Counted from the first letter of the stretch, positions 33,616 to 44,031 are shown. The stretch: 64,000 nt of DNA from Rhodanobacter sp. C06 (GCF_002001105.1 NZ_MUNP01000050.1:43588-107587), one strand, 5' to 3'. The notes: generated from the sequence alone by a model not told the origin. Translations and numbers: made by a program.

Positions 33616-34593
33616 ATGGCCAACGACGTCCTGCGTGAGCTTGGGCCTGCCTACCTGGGCAGTCGCCTCAAACGTCTCGGCGAACGCATGCAGGCGGGCG
33701 CGGCGCGACTCACCATGGATGCCGGCCTGCCGATGCAACCCAGCCACATGCCCCTGCTTTCCGCGCTGGATGGACAGGCGTTGACGGTGGGGGAGCTGGT
33801 GCAAGCCGTGGGTACGAGCCAGCCGGGGGTCACGCGCGGCGTGCGTCAGTTGGTCGAGATGGGGCTGGTGCAATCGCAGCAAGGTGTCGATCAGCGCAAG
33901 CGCTCGGTGTCGCTGACGCCAGCCGGAGTCACTGCGCTGGCGCGCGCCCGTTTGCACGTCATACCGGCGGTGGAGGATGCCGTTCATGCCTTGATGGACG
34001 GCAGGCTCGACGCCTTCATGGAGCAGATCAGCCAGCTGGAAAATCTGTTGTCCACGGCACCGATCGATGTGCTCGCGGCACGCAGCAGCCGCGAAGTGCT
34101 GACGATCCGCGAGTACGACGACACGCTCGCCGGGGACTTCCGCGACATCAATGCGGAGTGGATCAATGACATGTTCCGCCTTGAAGCAATCGACAACGAG
34201 GTACTGAACCATCCGCGCGAGAGGATCATCGACACCGGCGGCGTGATCCTGTTCGTCGAGGCGCGCGGGTTGGGCATCGTCGGTGCGTGCGCGCTGCTGC
34301 AATCCGGCCCAAGTGCCTATGAACTGACCAAGATGGGTGTGCGCGAGCGCGCGCGCGGCTTGAAGGCCGGCGAGTTTCTCTTGGCCGAGATCATCCGGCG
34401 CGCGATGGCCTTGCATGCTGATCCTCTGTACCTGCTCACCAACAAGCGCTGCGCCGCGGCCGTGCACTTGTACGAGAAATTTGGCTTCCGGCACGACAAG
34501 GAAATCATGGCGCGATACGGTGCCGAGTACGAACGCTGCGACGTCGCGATGCGGTACTTCCCGAATGCGCCGAAGGCAACCAAGAGGCTGTGA
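33616..34593 (+). CDS. MarR-GNAT fusion regulator/acetyltransferase
   Basis: A 325-residue two-domain protein. Residues 1-150 form a MarR winged helix (LTVGELVQAVGTSQPGVTRGVRQLVEMGLVQSQQGVDQRKRSVSLT). Residues 168-310 form a GNAT acetyltransferase (IREYDDTLAGDFRDINAEWI, ELTKMGVRERARGLKAGEFLLAEII, LYEKFGF). In such fusions the regulator part may sense a ligand that the acetyltransferase modifies. It lies between the two DUF1800 loci, oriented opposite to both. An inverted ACAT...ATGT stretch just before the start may be an operator. Confidence 0.85.
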   Translation: MANDVLRELGPAYLGSRLKRLGERMQAGAARLTMDAGLPMQPSHMPLLSALDGQALTVGELVQAVGTSQPGVTRGVRQLVEMGLVQSQQGVDQRKRSVSLTPAGVTALARARLHVIPAVEDAVHALMDGRLDAFMEQISQLENLLSTAPIDVLAARSSREVLTIREYDDTLAGDFRDINAEWINDMFRLEAIDNEVLNHPRERIIDTGGVILFVEARGLGIVGACALLQSGPSAYELTKMGVRERARGLKAGEFLLAEIIRRAMALHADPLYLLTNKRCAAAVHLYEKFGFRHDKEIMARYGAEYERCDVAMRYFPNAPKATKRL

Positions 34594-34714
34594 GTGATTC
34601 GAGGCGGATCGGACGCCGCGGGGCAGATATCCGCGCGCGCCGCGGCATCAGCTTCCGATCCGTCGGGGGCATGAGGGCACGGTACGGCGCGCCACACCGT
34701 TCGAAATGGAGCGC

Positions 34715-35914
34715 TCACACCAGCCGCAGATCCCTCGGCCTCGCCTGCGGAAACACCGTCTGCAACTGGCTCTGGTTGAGGCCCCACAGCCGCGCGAACA
34801 TGCCGCCCAGCACGTCGCGGTAGTCGTTCAAGATGGGGTAGTCGCGGTTCTGGAACAGGTTCGCTTGCGTCACCGCCATCTGCTCGCCCGCGATCTGGCC
34901 ACCTGCCACTTTGCCGCCGAGCACCCAGTGCACGGTGCCGTGGCCGTGGTCGGTGCCGTGGTCGCCGTTTTCGCGGAAGGTGCGGCCGAACTCGGAGAGC
35001 ACCACCACGGTGGTGTCGTTCCAGGCGTCGCCCAGCGCGTCGGCGTAGGCGGCGAGGCCTTCGCCGAGGTTCTTGAGGTTGTTGGCGAGGCCGCCCTTGG
35101 TGCTGCCCTGGTTGACGTGGGTGTCCCAGCCGCCCACGTCCACGAAGCCGAGGCGGTATTGGTCGCGCATCAGGGTGGCGATGCGCCGCGTCTCGGCGGC
35201 GAAGTTGTGCGCGCTGGGCGCGCCGCGGCTGGCCGCCACCATCTCGTCGCGCAGATCCCTGGAGATGGACTGCGGCAGCGCGAGGCCGTCGGCGCTGGCT
35301 TGCGCAAGCGACGTGCCCTTGTACATGCCGGCGAGGATGGCCGCTTGGCGTTCGTTGAAATGCGCCTTGGGATCGGCCTTCAGCGCGATGTTGGGAATGT
35401 CTCGCGCGGCGCCCTGGAAGGACAGCGGCAGGTTGTCGGTGAAGGCGATCGCCGGCACGCCGGTGAGCAGACCCGAGAGCCGCGCTAGGAAGCCGGAGCG
35501 AAAGTTGCCGTTCACGCCCACCGGCTGGCCGCGCTCGATGTGGTCCTGCGTCTCGAAGTGGCTGCGTGAAAGATCATTGGTGCCGGCGAAGGGAATGAAG
35601 GCGAGCTGCTTCTTCTGCCACAGCGGGTAGAGCGAGTCGCGCACCACCGGGTTCAGACCCCAGTTCGCATCCAGCGCCACCGCGCTGTCGGGGTTGTTCG
35701 CGTCGGGTTTCGCGATGGCGAGGGTAGGGCGCGAGTCGTAGTAGAAATCGCTGCCGGTAGGCACCAGCAGGTTGTTGCAGTCGTAGCCGCCACGCAGGAA
35801 CACCAGCAGGAAGCGCGGCGTGTTTGCCGGCGCAGCGAACAGTCGGCCGGAGAAACTCAACGTAGAGGCAGCGGCTGCGCCAGCGGCGGCAAGCAGGAAT
35901 TCGCGGCGGTTCAT
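34715..35914 (-). CDS. DUF1501 family exported protein
   Basis: A 399-residue protein with a twin-arginine-type signal (MNRREFLLAAAGAAAASTLSF), so probably exported folded. The DUF1501 (alkaline phosphatase-like/sulfatase-like) fold is shown by FLLVFLRGGYDCNNLLVPTG, VDVGGWDTHVNQGS, VVVLSEFGRTFRENGDHGTDHGHG. The Asp/His pairs in these motifs suggest a metal site. It is nine bases downstream of the DUF1800 gene and forms the standard pair with it. Substrate and role are unknown. Confidence 0.85.
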   Translation of the reverse strand: MNRREFLLAAAGAAAASTLSFSGRLFAAPANTPRFLLVFLRGGYDCNNLLVPTGSDFYYDSRPTLAIAKPDANNPDSAVALDANWGLNPVVRDSLYPLWQKKQLAFIPFAGTNDLSRSHFETQDHIERGQPVGVNGNFRSGFLARLSGLLTGVPAIAFTDNLPLSFQGAARDIPNIALKADPKAHFNERQAAILAGMYKGTSLAQASADGLALPQSISRDLRDEMVAASRGAPSAHNFAAETRRIATLMRDQYRLGFVDVGGWDTHVNQGSTKGGLANNLKNLGEGLAAYADALGDAWNDTTVVVLSEFGRTFRENGDHGTDHGHGTVHWVLGGKVAGGQIAGEQMAVTQANLFQNRDYPILNDYRDVLGGMFARLWGLNQSQLQTVFPQARPRDLRLV

Positions 35915-35923
35915 GGCAGCACC

Positions 35924-37513
35924 TCAGCGGTAGTTGAAGTCAGGCGAGGACAACAGGAAGGTGTTCCACTCCATCGGCGATTTCGCCTTGGCCAACGCGT
36001 CGCGGGTGGCATCGGCAAGTCGCGGCGCTATCGCGTCGCGGTACAGCGCGGAGCCTTGCAGGTCGGGCGCGCCGGGCGGCGGATCGTTCGCGGCGTTCGC
36101 GCCTCCGTCATCCGCGAACAGCCGGTTGCGGCCACTGCCGATCACGCGGGCGAAGTCGAAGCGCTTGCTGAGCTGGCCCGAGCCGGTCCAGCTCGCCGAG
36201 TCCAGCGGCCAGCCGTCGGGCGTGATGCGGCCGTACAGCGGTTCGCCCATCTGGCGCAGCCAGTTCACCAGCGGCACCGCATTGGGGATGGGCTGGCCGT
36301 CATAGGTCAGGCGCATCGCGGAGACCAGGAAGCGCGTCGGGTCCTTGAACTTGTGTCCGCCCACGGCAGCCGCCTCCTTCGACAGGAACATCGTGCGCAT
36401 GACTTGGGCGATGTCGCCATCGGTGCGCTGGAAGGTCTGCGCCATCGCGTCCACCAGGGCGGGCGAGGGCTTGTCGTCGACGAAGTATTCGGCGAGCTGC
36501 TGCGAGACGAAGTGCGCACAAGCGGGTTGCTGCGTGATGAGGTCCACCGCCTGTTCGATCTCGGCGTAGCCGCTGCCCTTGATCGTCTGGCCCAGGAAGC
36601 TCTTGTCGCCGTAGTCGTGCTGGCGCGAGTTGAATTGGAACAAGCCCTCGCGCACGACGCCCGGCGGTATGCGCGCGAAGCGACCCTCGCGCGCGGCGAG
36701 CCTGGGCGGCACGATGCCGGCGCCGGTCAGCACGCGCATCAGCTGCTGCACGTCGGCCTGGGTGTAACCCGAACCCACGCCCAGCGTGTGCAGCTCCATC
36801 AGCTCGCGTGCGTAGTTCTCGTTGGTCTTGTCCTTGACGTTGTGCACGTTGTCGAGAAACACCAGCATGGCCGGGCTCTTCAGCGTGGCCATCACCAGGT
36901 CCTTGAACTTGCCCAGCGCACGCGGGCGTATCACGTTCTCCTCGTAGTCGGCGGCGAACACGCGCACCGGACCCTTGTTCGCGTAAACGCTGAAGTGGTT
37001 CAGCCAGAACCACACCAGCTGCTCCTTGAGCTGGTCACCGCCATAGATCGCATGCAGCAGCTCGGCCTGTGCGGCCTGCTGTTCGAGTCCGCGGCGGTAT
37101 TGCGCAAGCGCCTTCTTCGCGGTGTCCTTGGCCGGGCCGGCGGGCGTGTCCTTGTATTGTTTCTGGCGCTCGCGGAAATCCGCCCACAGCTCGGGCAGCG
37201 GTGTGTTCACCACGGGGAAGGAGCGGATCTGTGCGGCGACCTGTGGGGGCAGGCGGTCGTCGCCGCCGGCCAACTGTTCGTCGAGGAAGCGCGTGCTACC
37301 GAGCTGGCGGTAACGCGCCAGCGTGGCGCTGTCCAGGCCGAAACCGTCGCGGCGCAGCCAGGCGATGTCGGAGAGGCTCAGCCCGTCTACCTTCGCGGTG
37401 ACGGTGGCGACCGGCAGGCGTTGCGGCGTGGCCTGACCCGCGCAGGCCAGCGCGGGCAGGCAGCCCAGCAACAAGCCCAGCGCAAGGCGGCGGCGTAGCG
37501 GTGCGGCAGGCAT
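35924..37513 (-). CDS. DUF1800 exported protein (paralogue 2)
   Basis: A 529-residue protein with a signal peptide (residues 1-25, ALACA). It shows the same core motifs as the copy at 31786-33357: LSDIAWLRRDGFGLD, LKEQLVWFWLNHFSVYAN, NENYARELMELHTLGVGSGYTQADVQQLMRVLTGAG and FLGQTIKGSGYAEIEQAVD. It is coupled to a DUF1501 gene nine bases downstream. The stretches shared with paralogue 1 show that the two arose by duplication; the second lacks the clear lipobox. Confidence 0.85.
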   Translation of the reverse strand: MPAAPLRRRLALGLLLGCLPALACAGQATPQRLPVATVTAKVDGLSLSDIAWLRRDGFGLDSATLARYRQLGSTRFLDEQLAGGDDRLPPQVAAQIRSFPVVNTPLPELWADFRERQKQYKDTPAGPAKDTAKKALAQYRRGLEQQAAQAELLHAIYGGDQLKEQLVWFWLNHFSVYANKGPVRVFAADYEENVIRPRALGKFKDLVMATLKSPAMLVFLDNVHNVKDKTNENYARELMELHTLGVGSGYTQADVQQLMRVLTGAGIVPPRLAAREGRFARIPPGVVREGLFQFNSRQHDYGDKSFLGQTIKGSGYAEIEQAVDLITQQPACAHFVSQQLAEYFVDDKPSPALVDAMAQTFQRTDGDIAQVMRTMFLSKEAAAVGGHKFKDPTRFLVSAMRLTYDGQPIPNAVPLVNWLRQMGEPLYGRITPDGWPLDSASWTGSGQLSKRFDFARVIGSGRNRLFADDGGANAANDPPPGAPDLQGSALYRDAIAPRLADATRDALAKAKSPMEWNTFLLSSPDFNYR

Positions 37514-37679
37514 GCGTCCGTTCTCCGGTGTTGGTGTCGGGTGGCTTCAACGGCGAGGATGCCGCAGCGGATGACGCCGCCGCCGTGACGCATCGAGTGG
37601 ATTCGCTGGCGATTCATCTTTCGCAGCATCTTGCGCGGCGGTGCGCCGGTTACCATGCGCTCCCCGCCGGAGCGATGCG

Positions 37680-38303
37680 ATGCCCAAGACCTACGACCGC
37701 GCCTATTTCGACAAGTGGTACCGCGACCCCGCGCATGCGGTGGGCTCGCCGGCCGAGCTCAGGCGCAAGGTGGCGATGGTGGTGGCGCAGGCGGAGTACT
37801 ACCTCGGCCGGCCGATCCGCAACGTGCTCGATGTGGGCTGCGGCGAAGGCACCTGGCGCGCGCCGCTGCGTGCGCTGCGGCCCGGCCTCGACTACCGCGG
37901 GCTGGACGCCAGCGAGTACGCGGTGGCCCGCTACGGGCGCAGCCGCAACCTCGGCCTCGCGCGCTTCGGCCAGCTCGAACACCTGCGCTTTGACACGCGC
38001 TTCGATCTCATCGTGTGCACCGACGTGCTGCATTACCTGAAGCCCGCGGAAATCCGCGCCGGCCTCGTCGGCATCGGCGAGATGCTCGAAGGCATCGCCT
38101 TCCTCGAACTGTTCACCAGCCGCGACGACGTGGACGGTGACCGCCACGGCTTCGTGTCACGCGCGCCGGCCTGGTATCTGCGCGAGTTCGGCAAGGTGGG
38201 GCTGCTGCCTTGCGGTTCGCATTGCTATCTCGGGCCGCGGCTGGAGCGGCATATCGCGGCGCTGGAGCGGGCGCAGATGCCGGCCCGGGCATCGCGTGCG
38301 TAG
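37680..38303 (+). CDS. Class I SAM-dependent methyltransferase
   Basis: A 207-residue methyltransferase. Motif I is VLDVGCGEGTWRAPL, preceded by YDRAYFDKWYRDPAHAVG; motif IV is FDLIVCTDVLHYL. The substrate is unknown; the opening resembles enzymes acting on small metabolites or lipids. The gene stands alone on the plus strand, divergent from the DUF1800 gene. Its stop codon lies inside a REP-like palindrome. Confidence 0.8.
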   Translation: MPKTYDRAYFDKWYRDPAHAVGSPAELRRKVAMVVAQAEYYLGRPIRNVLDVGCGEGTWRAPLRALRPGLDYRGLDASEYAVARYGRSRNLGLARFGQLEHLRFDTRFDLIVCTDVLHYLKPAEIRAGLVGIGEMLEGIAFLELFTSRDDVDGDRHGFVSRAPAWYLREFGKVGLLPCGSHCYLGPRLERHIAALERAQMPARASRA

Positions 38304-38367
38304 GTCGGGATTTATCCCGACGCCGCCTTTCCGGCGAGCCCGGTGTCGGGATGAATCCCGACCTACG
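38299..38367. repeat. REP-like inverted repeat
   Basis: Arms CGTAGGTCGGGATTTATCCCGAC and its near complement enclose a short loop; each arm also contains an internal GTCGGGAT/ATCCCGAC palindrome. Such intergenic palindromes are common in Xanthomonadales. It separates two convergent genes. Confidence 0.7.
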
Positions 38368-38372
38368 TGCGC

Positions 38373-39746
38373 CTAGAACTCCACGTGCGCACGCAGCCCC
38401 GCGAACGCCGCCGGCCCGCGGTCGCGGTTGTAGCCGGGGTGGCGAATCCACTGGAAATCGGGGCTGAGCGTGAGGTGGGCGAACGGTGCGTAGCTGTAGT
38501 AGACCTCGGCGATTTCCTCGTGCGCGTAGTTCAGCGCGCCGTCGCCCAGCACGAAGCCGCTGCCGCCGGCTTCGAGATAGTCGCGGTGCGCGGGCGAGAG
38601 TGCGTTGAGCGCGAAGGCCACGCCGAGGTGGTCGGCACTGCGGCCCCAGTGCACGCCGGAGAGCTGGAAGCCGCCGCTGACGGTGCGGTCCACCTCGGTG
38701 AACACGAAGGATTCGGTGTGGCCGTCGTTCCAGCCGGCGCGGGCGAACAGGCCGGTGTCGCCGCCGTCGGTCAGCGGCAGTTCGCCGTTGACGACGAAGC
38801 CGAATTTGCGCCGCCCGGGGGCATCGTCCGCATGCACGTCGGGCACGCGGCCCATGGCCGGCGCCTGCGCGAGGGCGTCGCGGTAGTTGCCCATGCGCGC
38901 GATGTTGCGGAAGGCGAGCAGGCGCAGCACCCAGCCGTTCGGCTGCGGGTGCAGGCTCAGTTGCAGCTGCTCGCCGCGCGCGTGGAACAGGTCGCTTTCC
39001 AGTCGCTGGCCGTTCGCTTCGTAAGGCATGCGGTAGACGCCGTAGCGCAGGGTCCAGGCCGGGTTGGCCCAGGCCAGCATCAGGCCATCGGTGTAGCCGC
39101 GGGTGTCGGCGGCGAAATCCCAGGCGGTGGCGTTGAACAGATCCCAGTTCATGAACTGGGTGCGCGTGCCATCGGCGTAGCGGTTGCGGTCGAAGTCGTC
39201 GTTCACCGCCAGCTTGCCCAGCTTCACGTCGAGGCGTCGCGTGGCCTGCGTGCCGGGCAGGTGGTCCTGGCTGCGCTCCACCGCTTCGCTGTCGCCACCC
39301 AGCGGCAGCGACCATTGCAGGTAGCGCCGTGCCACGTAGGCGCCGCGGCCCAGCCCGGCCACCCCGGCGCGGATCACGTCGCCGTTGGTGAGGCCGCCCA
39401 GGCCGGTGGCGCCGCTCACGCCTTCGCCGCGGAACATCTCCACGTCGAAATAGAACGCCAGGTGCCACGGCAGCGCCACGCCGAAGTAGGCGCCGAAGGT
39501 GTGCGAGCGTTCGGTGTCGCTTCGGGCTTGCAGGCTCAACGGGCCGGCGTAGGGCGAATGCACCGTGCCCTGATGCTGGTCGACGAAGGTGTATTGCGCG
39601 CCCAGCCACTGCGGGATGAACAGCGGGGCGTCGTCGGCGCGAGCGTTGCAGGAAAGCGCGAGTGCGCCGCCAAGCAGGCAGGCGAGGGCGGAGGCGATGG
39701 CGAACGTGCACGCGGCGATACGCCGATGGAGGATGTTCTTGGACAT
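38373..39746 (-). CDS. Carbohydrate porin, OprB family
   Basis: A 457-residue outer-membrane barrel protein with a signal peptide ending near NARA. OprB-like features include PLFIPQWLGAQYTFVDQHQ, SHTFGAYFGVALPWHLAFYFDVE, DLFNATAWDFAADTRGYT and a terminal phenylalanine (RAHVEF). OprB porins admit glucose and other sugars. The start is uncertain between 39746 and 39755. No transporter or sugar gene is adjacent. Confidence 0.8.
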   Translation of the reverse strand: MSKNILHRRIAACTFAIASALACLLGGALALSCNARADDAPLFIPQWLGAQYTFVDQHQGTVHSPYAGPLSLQARSDTERSHTFGAYFGVALPWHLAFYFDVEMFRGEGVSGATGLGGLTNGDVIRAGVAGLGRGAYVARRYLQWSLPLGGDSEAVERSQDHLPGTQATRRLDVKLGKLAVNDDFDRNRYADGTRTQFMNWDLFNATAWDFAADTRGYTDGLMLAWANPAWTLRYGVYRMPYEANGQRLESDLFHARGEQLQLSLHPQPNGWVLRLLAFRNIARMGNYRDALAQAPAMGRVPDVHADDAPGRRKFGFVVNGELPLTDGGDTGLFARAGWNDGHTESFVFTEVDRTVSGGFQLSGVHWGRSADHLGVAFALNALSPAHRDYLEAGGSGFVLGDGALNYAHEEIAEVYYSYAPFAHLTLSPDFQWIRHPGYNRDRGPAAFAGLRAHVEF

Positions 39747-40544
39747 GGCTTGCATCCGTGGCGGCCGGGCGGGCGGCGGCGGATGCAAACGGGCATTCAG
39801 CCGTGCATCACGCCGGGCGCCGTGGCCCGGTGGGAGGTGGATTCGTGGGTGATGCGCCCGGACGGGGCGCGGAGGGAGGTCGACTGTCGCCGGGCATCAG
39901 GGGCCTCCGTGATCCGCGGCATGGCGGAGTGCATCGTGCCGTGCGCCGGTGGCGGGCAGATGGCAGGCACGCGCGAACACGCGACGCAATGGCGTCGCGC
40001 GCGATGTTCTTGAGACAGGAAAGCGGTGAAGCAGCATGGGCTCGCCTCTGCATGCGCCCGCGGCGCATGGGGGCGGCCCGTTCCTCAGTTGAGGAAAGCG
40101 CGGGCCGACCGCAGGCGGTCGCAGGCGTTCATCGGGTTGTGCGACGTCGGCATCCGCAGGGGCTTGCGGTCGCCGACGCATCGACTGGGAATACTGTCCA
40201 TTTCTCGCTGGAAGTGGCCAAGGAAGCCGTCAGCCGGGCCGAAGGCGCGCGCACTGTAGTCGGCGCTACCGGGGCTGTCAACGTATCCGGATGAGCCATC
40301 GCGAGGGCTGGCGTATCGTCGCGGACAGGCATGGCGCAGCGCCGCAATCCGGCGCGTGAATCGCGGCTGACGAGGTGGTGTGACCGCACGTTGGCGGCTT
40401 CCGCACGGCGCAGCCTGAGCTGCGACCTGGCCGCCACGACGCGCATTCTTGCGTCTCCTGCCTTGCCTGCCGGCACACCGTGCCGCATCGGATGCGCGTC
40501 TTGCTACGTGCCCGGCGGCTTGCATCGCCGGGACGCGGGGTCCG
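39747..40544. other. Long intergenic region without a supported gene
   Basis: About 800 bases between the divergent-tail porin gene and the AIM24-family gene. GC is as high as elsewhere. Open frames of up to 182 codons exist on both strands but show no family motif, signal or ribosome site. I see no clear promoter, terminator or RNA structure in it. Confidence 0.4.
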
Positions 40545-41315
40545 CTAGTTGTTGTCGCCGCCCAGCAGCGAACCGACGACGCCGCCGAGCAGGCCGGCGC
40601 CGATGCCGGTCGATGCCGCCCGGTTGCCGTCACGCGGGAGGTATTCGGCGATCTGGTGGGCCAGGCGCGAGATCGGCAGGGTCTGCAGCCACACCGTGCC
40701 GGGGCCGGTGAGCGATGCCAGGAAGATGCCGTCGCCGCCGAAGATGGCGTTCTTGATGCCGGGCACGGTGGTGATCTGGAAGCCCACCGAGGCCTGGAAG
40801 GCTCCGACGTGGCCGGGATGCACGCGCAGCGTCTCGCCGGGGGCCAGGTCCTTCTGGATCAGTTCGCCGGACAGTTCCAGCCAGGCGGTGCCGCTGCCAC
40901 CGATGTGCTGGAGCAGGAAGCCGCTGCCGCCGAAGATGCCGGCGCCCAGCGATTGCTGGAAGCCCACGCCGATGGCGACCTGCGGCGTGGCGCAGAGGAA
41001 ACCGTGGCGATGCACCATGTATTCGCTGCCCGGTGCCACCGGCACCGGCACGATGTGCCCGGGTACCTTGGTGGCGAACGCCACGGTGCCGGGGGACTGG
41101 ACGGCGCGGTAGTCCGTCATGAACAGGCTGCCGCCGCCGACCACGCGCTTGAACATGCCAAGCAGGCCGCCGCCGCCACTCATCTGGGTGTGGGTGGTCA
41201 TCTGCACCGATGCGCTCATCCACGACAGCTCGCCGCTTTCGGCAAATACGCTTTCGCCGGGATCGAGCTGCACTTCGAGCACCGGCATGGTGGTGCCCTG
41301 GATATGTGTCTGCAT
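40545..41315 (-). CDS. AIM24/TIGR00266 family protein
   Basis: A 256-residue protein with the family's repeated beta pattern: LEVQLDPGESVFAESGELSWMS, GGGLLGMFKRVVGGGSLFMTDY and PGHIVPVPVAPGSEYMVHRHGFLCAT. The C-terminal tail is Gly-rich (GIGAGLLGGVVGSLLGG), a possible membrane-associating segment. Family members are widespread; the mitochondrial relative AIM24 supports inner-membrane organisation, but bacterial function is unknown. Start at MQTHIQG chosen over an upstream frame extension. Confidence 0.8.
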   Translation of the reverse strand: MQTHIQGTTMPVLEVQLDPGESVFAESGELSWMSASVQMTTHTQMSGGGGLLGMFKRVVGGGSLFMTDYRAVQSPGTVAFATKVPGHIVPVPVAPGSEYMVHRHGFLCATPQVAIGVGFQQSLGAGIFGGSGFLLQHIGGSGTAWLELSGELIQKDLAPGETLRVHPGHVGAFQASVGFQITTVPGIKNAIFGGDGIFLASLTGPGTVWLQTLPISRLAHQIAEYLPRDGNRAASTGIGAGLLGGVVGSLLGGDNN

Positions 41316-41437
41316 GGCGAGTTCTCCGGATGAGAATGGGGCGAGGCGATCCGTCCGCGCACACAGTCGCGGTCGCATGCTTCGATGAAGGCGCGCTGCA
41401 TCCTACGCTTCCGCATCGTCGCTCGTAAGCACCCCAT

Positions 41438-41471
41438 CAACCGAAGGCCGCCTTGCGGCGGCCTTTGGTTG
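41438..41471 (-). terminator. Hairpin after typA
   Basis: A 15-bp inverted repeat with a TTGC-type tetraloop (arms around AAGGCCGCC / GGCGGCCTT) lies about 20 bases after the typA stop. There is no long U-run, so the strength is uncertain. Confidence 0.5.
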
Positions 41472-41490
41472 CATTGCGTCGAACGCTTGC

Positions 41491-43338
41491 TCAGCCGCCG
41501 CGCGAGGCGCGCTTGCGATCGTTCTCGGTGAGGTGCTTCTTGCGCATGCGGATTTCTTTCGGGGTGACTTCGACCAGCTCGTCATCGTCGATGAAGTCCA
41601 GTGCCTGCTCCAGCGAGAACTTGGTCGCCGGGGTCAGCTGGATCGCGTCGTCCTTGCCCGAGGCGCGCATGTTGGTCAGCGGCTTGGGCTTGATGGCGTT
41701 GACGGTGAGGTCGTTGTCCTTGGCGTGGATGCCGACCAACTGGCCTTCGTACACCGAGTCGCCTTCGGCAGCGAACAGCTTGCCGCGATCCTGCAGCGGC
41801 CCGAGCGAGTAGGCCGGAGTGGTGCCGCCGGCATTGGCGATCATCACGCCGTTGAGGCGCTTGGCGATCGCGACCGGCGTGTACGGACCGTAGTGGTCGA
41901 ACACGTGGAACAGCAGGCCCGAACCCTGGGTGAGGGTCTTGAACTGGTTCTGGAAGCCGATCAGGCCGCGCGCCGGGATCATGTACTCGAGTCGCACGCG
42001 GCCCTTGCCGTCCGACACCATGTTCTTCAGGTCGCCCTTGCGGATGCCCAAGCGCTCCATCACGCCGCCCTGGTGCTGCTCTTCGATGTCGACCACCAGT
42101 TGCTCGATCGGCTCCATCTTCTGGCCGTCGATTTCCTTGATGATCACTTCCGGACGCGACACGGCCAGCTCGTAGCCTTCGCGGCGCATGTTTTCGATCA
42201 GCACCGAAAGGTGCAGTTCGCCACGGCCCGAGACCAGGAACTTGTCGGCGTCGGAGCCATCTTCCACGCGCAGCGCCACGTTGTGCACCTTTTCGCGGTC
42301 CAGGCGCTCACGCAGCTGGCGGCTGGTGAGGAACTTGCCGCCCGACAGATCCTTGTTGCCGACGAACGGCGAGTTGTTGACCTGGAAGGTCATGCTGATC
42401 ATCGGCTCGTCGACGCTCAGCGCCGGCAGCGCTTCGGGCACGTCCGGCGAGGTGATGGTGTCCGAAATGGTCAGCTCGGGGATGCCCGAGATGGCGACGA
42501 TGTCGCCGGCTTCGGCGCTGTCCTGCTCGATGCGCTCCAGGCCCATGAAGCCGAGCACCTGGCCGATCTTGCCCTGGCGCTTCTTGCCATGACGGTCGAT
42601 GACGGCGACCTGCATGCCCTTCTTCAGGGTGCCGCGCTGGATGCGGCCGATGCCGATGACGCCGACGAAGTTGTTGTGGTCCAGCTGGCTGATACGCATC
42701 TGGAAGGCGCCTTCCGGATCGACGTCCGGCTTGGGCGCGTGCTGCATGATCGCTTCGTACAGCGGGGTCATGTCGCCTTCGCGGGCGTTTTCGTCCAGCG
42801 AGGCGTAACCGTTCAGCGCCGAGGCGTAGACGATCGGAAATTCCATCTGCTCGTCGGTGGCGCCGAGCTTCTCGAACAAATCCCACACCTGTTCGACCAC
42901 CCACTCCGGACGCGAGCCCGGGCGATCCACCTTGTTGACCACGACGATGGGCTTGAAGCCCATGGCGAACGCCTTCTGGGTCACGAAACGCGTCTGCGGC
43001 ATCGGGCCGTCCATCGCGTCGACCAGGATCAGCACCGTGTCCACCATCGACAGCACGCGCTCCACCTCGCCGCCGAAGTCGGCGTGCCCGGGGGTGTCGA
43101 CGATGTTGATGCGGTTCTTGGTGCCGGTCTTCTTGTCCGTCCAGGTGATGGCCGTGTTCTTGGCCAGGATCGTGATGCCACGCTCCTTTTCCTGGTCGTT
43201 CGAGTCCATCACGCGCTCGGCCAGCACGGTGCGCTCGTTGAGCGTGCCGGACTGCTTCAGCAGCTGGTCGACGAGGGTGGTCTTGCCGTGGTCGACGTGG
43301 GCGACGATGGCGATATTGCGCAGGTTTTCGATGGACAT
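41491..43338 (-). CDS. typA: Ribosome-associated GTPase TypA/BipA
   Basis: A 615-residue translational GTPase, the normal length for the family. G motifs are visible: [12 protein letters not shown] (G1), [12 protein letters not shown] (G3) and [10 protein letters not shown] (G4). The C-terminal half has the EF-G-like domain and the TypA-specific region ending [27 protein letters not shown]. TypA helps ribosome assembly and stress or cold adaptation. It diverges from ppiB across about 180 bases. Start at MSIENLRN follows the family. Confidence 0.97.
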   Translation of the reverse strand: MSIENLRNIAIVAHVDHGKTTLVDQLLKQSGTLNERTVLAERVMDSNDQEKERGITILAKNTAITWTDKKTGTKNRINIVDTPGHADFGGEVERVLSMVDTVLILVDAMDGPMPQTRFVTQKAFAMGFKPIVVVNKVDRPGSRPEWVVEQVWDLFEKLGATDEQMEFPIVYASALNGYASLDENAREGDMTPLYEAIMQHAPKPDVDPEGAFQMRISQLDHNNFVGVIGIGRIQRGTLKKGMQVAVIDRHGKKRQGKIGQVLGFMGLERIEQDSAEAGDIVAISGIPELTISDTITSPDVPEALPALSVDEPMISMTFQVNNSPFVGNKDLSGGKFLTSRQLRERLDREKVHNVALRVEDGSDADKFLVSGRGELHLSVLIENMRREGYELAVSRPEVIIKEIDGQKMEPIEQLVVDIEEQHQGGVMERLGIRKGDLKNMVSDGKGRVRLEYMIPARGLIGFQNQFKTLTQGSGLLFHVFDHYGPYTPVAIAKRLNGVMIANAGGTTPAYSLGPLQDRGKLFAAEGDSVYEGQLVGIHAKDNDLTVNAIKPKPLTNMRASGKDDAIQLTPATKFSLEQALDFIDDDELVEVTPKEIRMRKKHLTENDRKRASRGG

Positions 43339-43521
43339 GGGATCGGCTCGGGCGACGCGGGGTCGTCACGTAGGTTTTCGGAAGGCGAATCGGTCGATTA
43401 TACGCACTCGTGCGAAGGTTTGCCCGTATCTTTTCGATCGTCCCGTCGGGCTGCGTTATGCTTGGCGATCCACGCGCCGTGCCTGCGGCGTATCGACTCC
43501 GTCCAAAGCCGAGGAACGCCC

Positions 43522-44031
43522 ATGGCCATTCAAGTCACCCTGCACACCAACCGCGGCCCGATCCGCCTGCGCCTGCACGACGACAAGGCGCCGCTGACCG
43601 TGGCGAATTTCGTGAACCTGGCCAAGCGCGGCTATTACGACGGCCTGTCGTTCCATCGCGTGATCGCCGACTTCATGGTCCAGGGCGGTTGCCCCGAGGG
43701 CAGCGGCCGCGGTGGCCCGGGCTACAAGTTCGAGGACGAATTCCATCCCTCGCTGCGTCACGACAAGCCCGGCGTGCTGTCGATGGCGAACGCCGGTCCG
43801 CGCACCAACGGCAGCCAGTTCTTCATCACCCACGGCGCCACGCCGTGGCTGGACGGCAAGCACAGCGTGTTCGGCGAAGTGATCGATGCGAACGACCAGC
43901 AGGTGGTCGACGCGATCCGCCAGAACGACGTGATCGAGAAGGTCACGGTCGAGGGCGACGTGGACGCGCTGCTGGCGGCCAAGGCCGACCGCGTGAAGGA
44001 ATGGAACAGCGTGCTCGACCAGCGCGGTTGA
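43522..44031 (+). CDS. ppiB: Peptidyl-prolyl cis-trans isomerase, cyclophilin type
   Basis: A 169-residue cytosolic cyclophilin without a signal peptide. The active-site motifs are [24 protein letters not shown] and [33 protein letters not shown]. It speeds proline isomerisation during protein folding. A GAGG ribosome site lies upstream of the ATG and a strong terminator follows at 44056-44083. Confidence 0.95.
   Translation: MAIQVTLHTNRGPIRLRLHDDKAPLTVANFVNLAKRGYYDGLSFHRVIADFMVQGGCPEGSGRGGPGYKFEDEFHPSLRHDKPGVLSMANAGPRTNGSQFFITHGATPWLDGKHSVFGEVIDANDQQVVDAIRQNDVIEKVTVEGDVDALLAAKADRVKEWNSVLDQRG

Noticed and set aside
40085..40633. 182-codon open frame on the minus strand in the long intergenic region
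   Set aside because: It overlaps the AIM24-family gene, has Arg-rich shadow-type composition and no recognisable motif.
43358..44031. Longer open frames running through typA and ppiB on the opposite or same strand
   Set aside because: They are high-GC shadow frames; the ppiB start at 43522 has a ribosome site and the family N-terminus.
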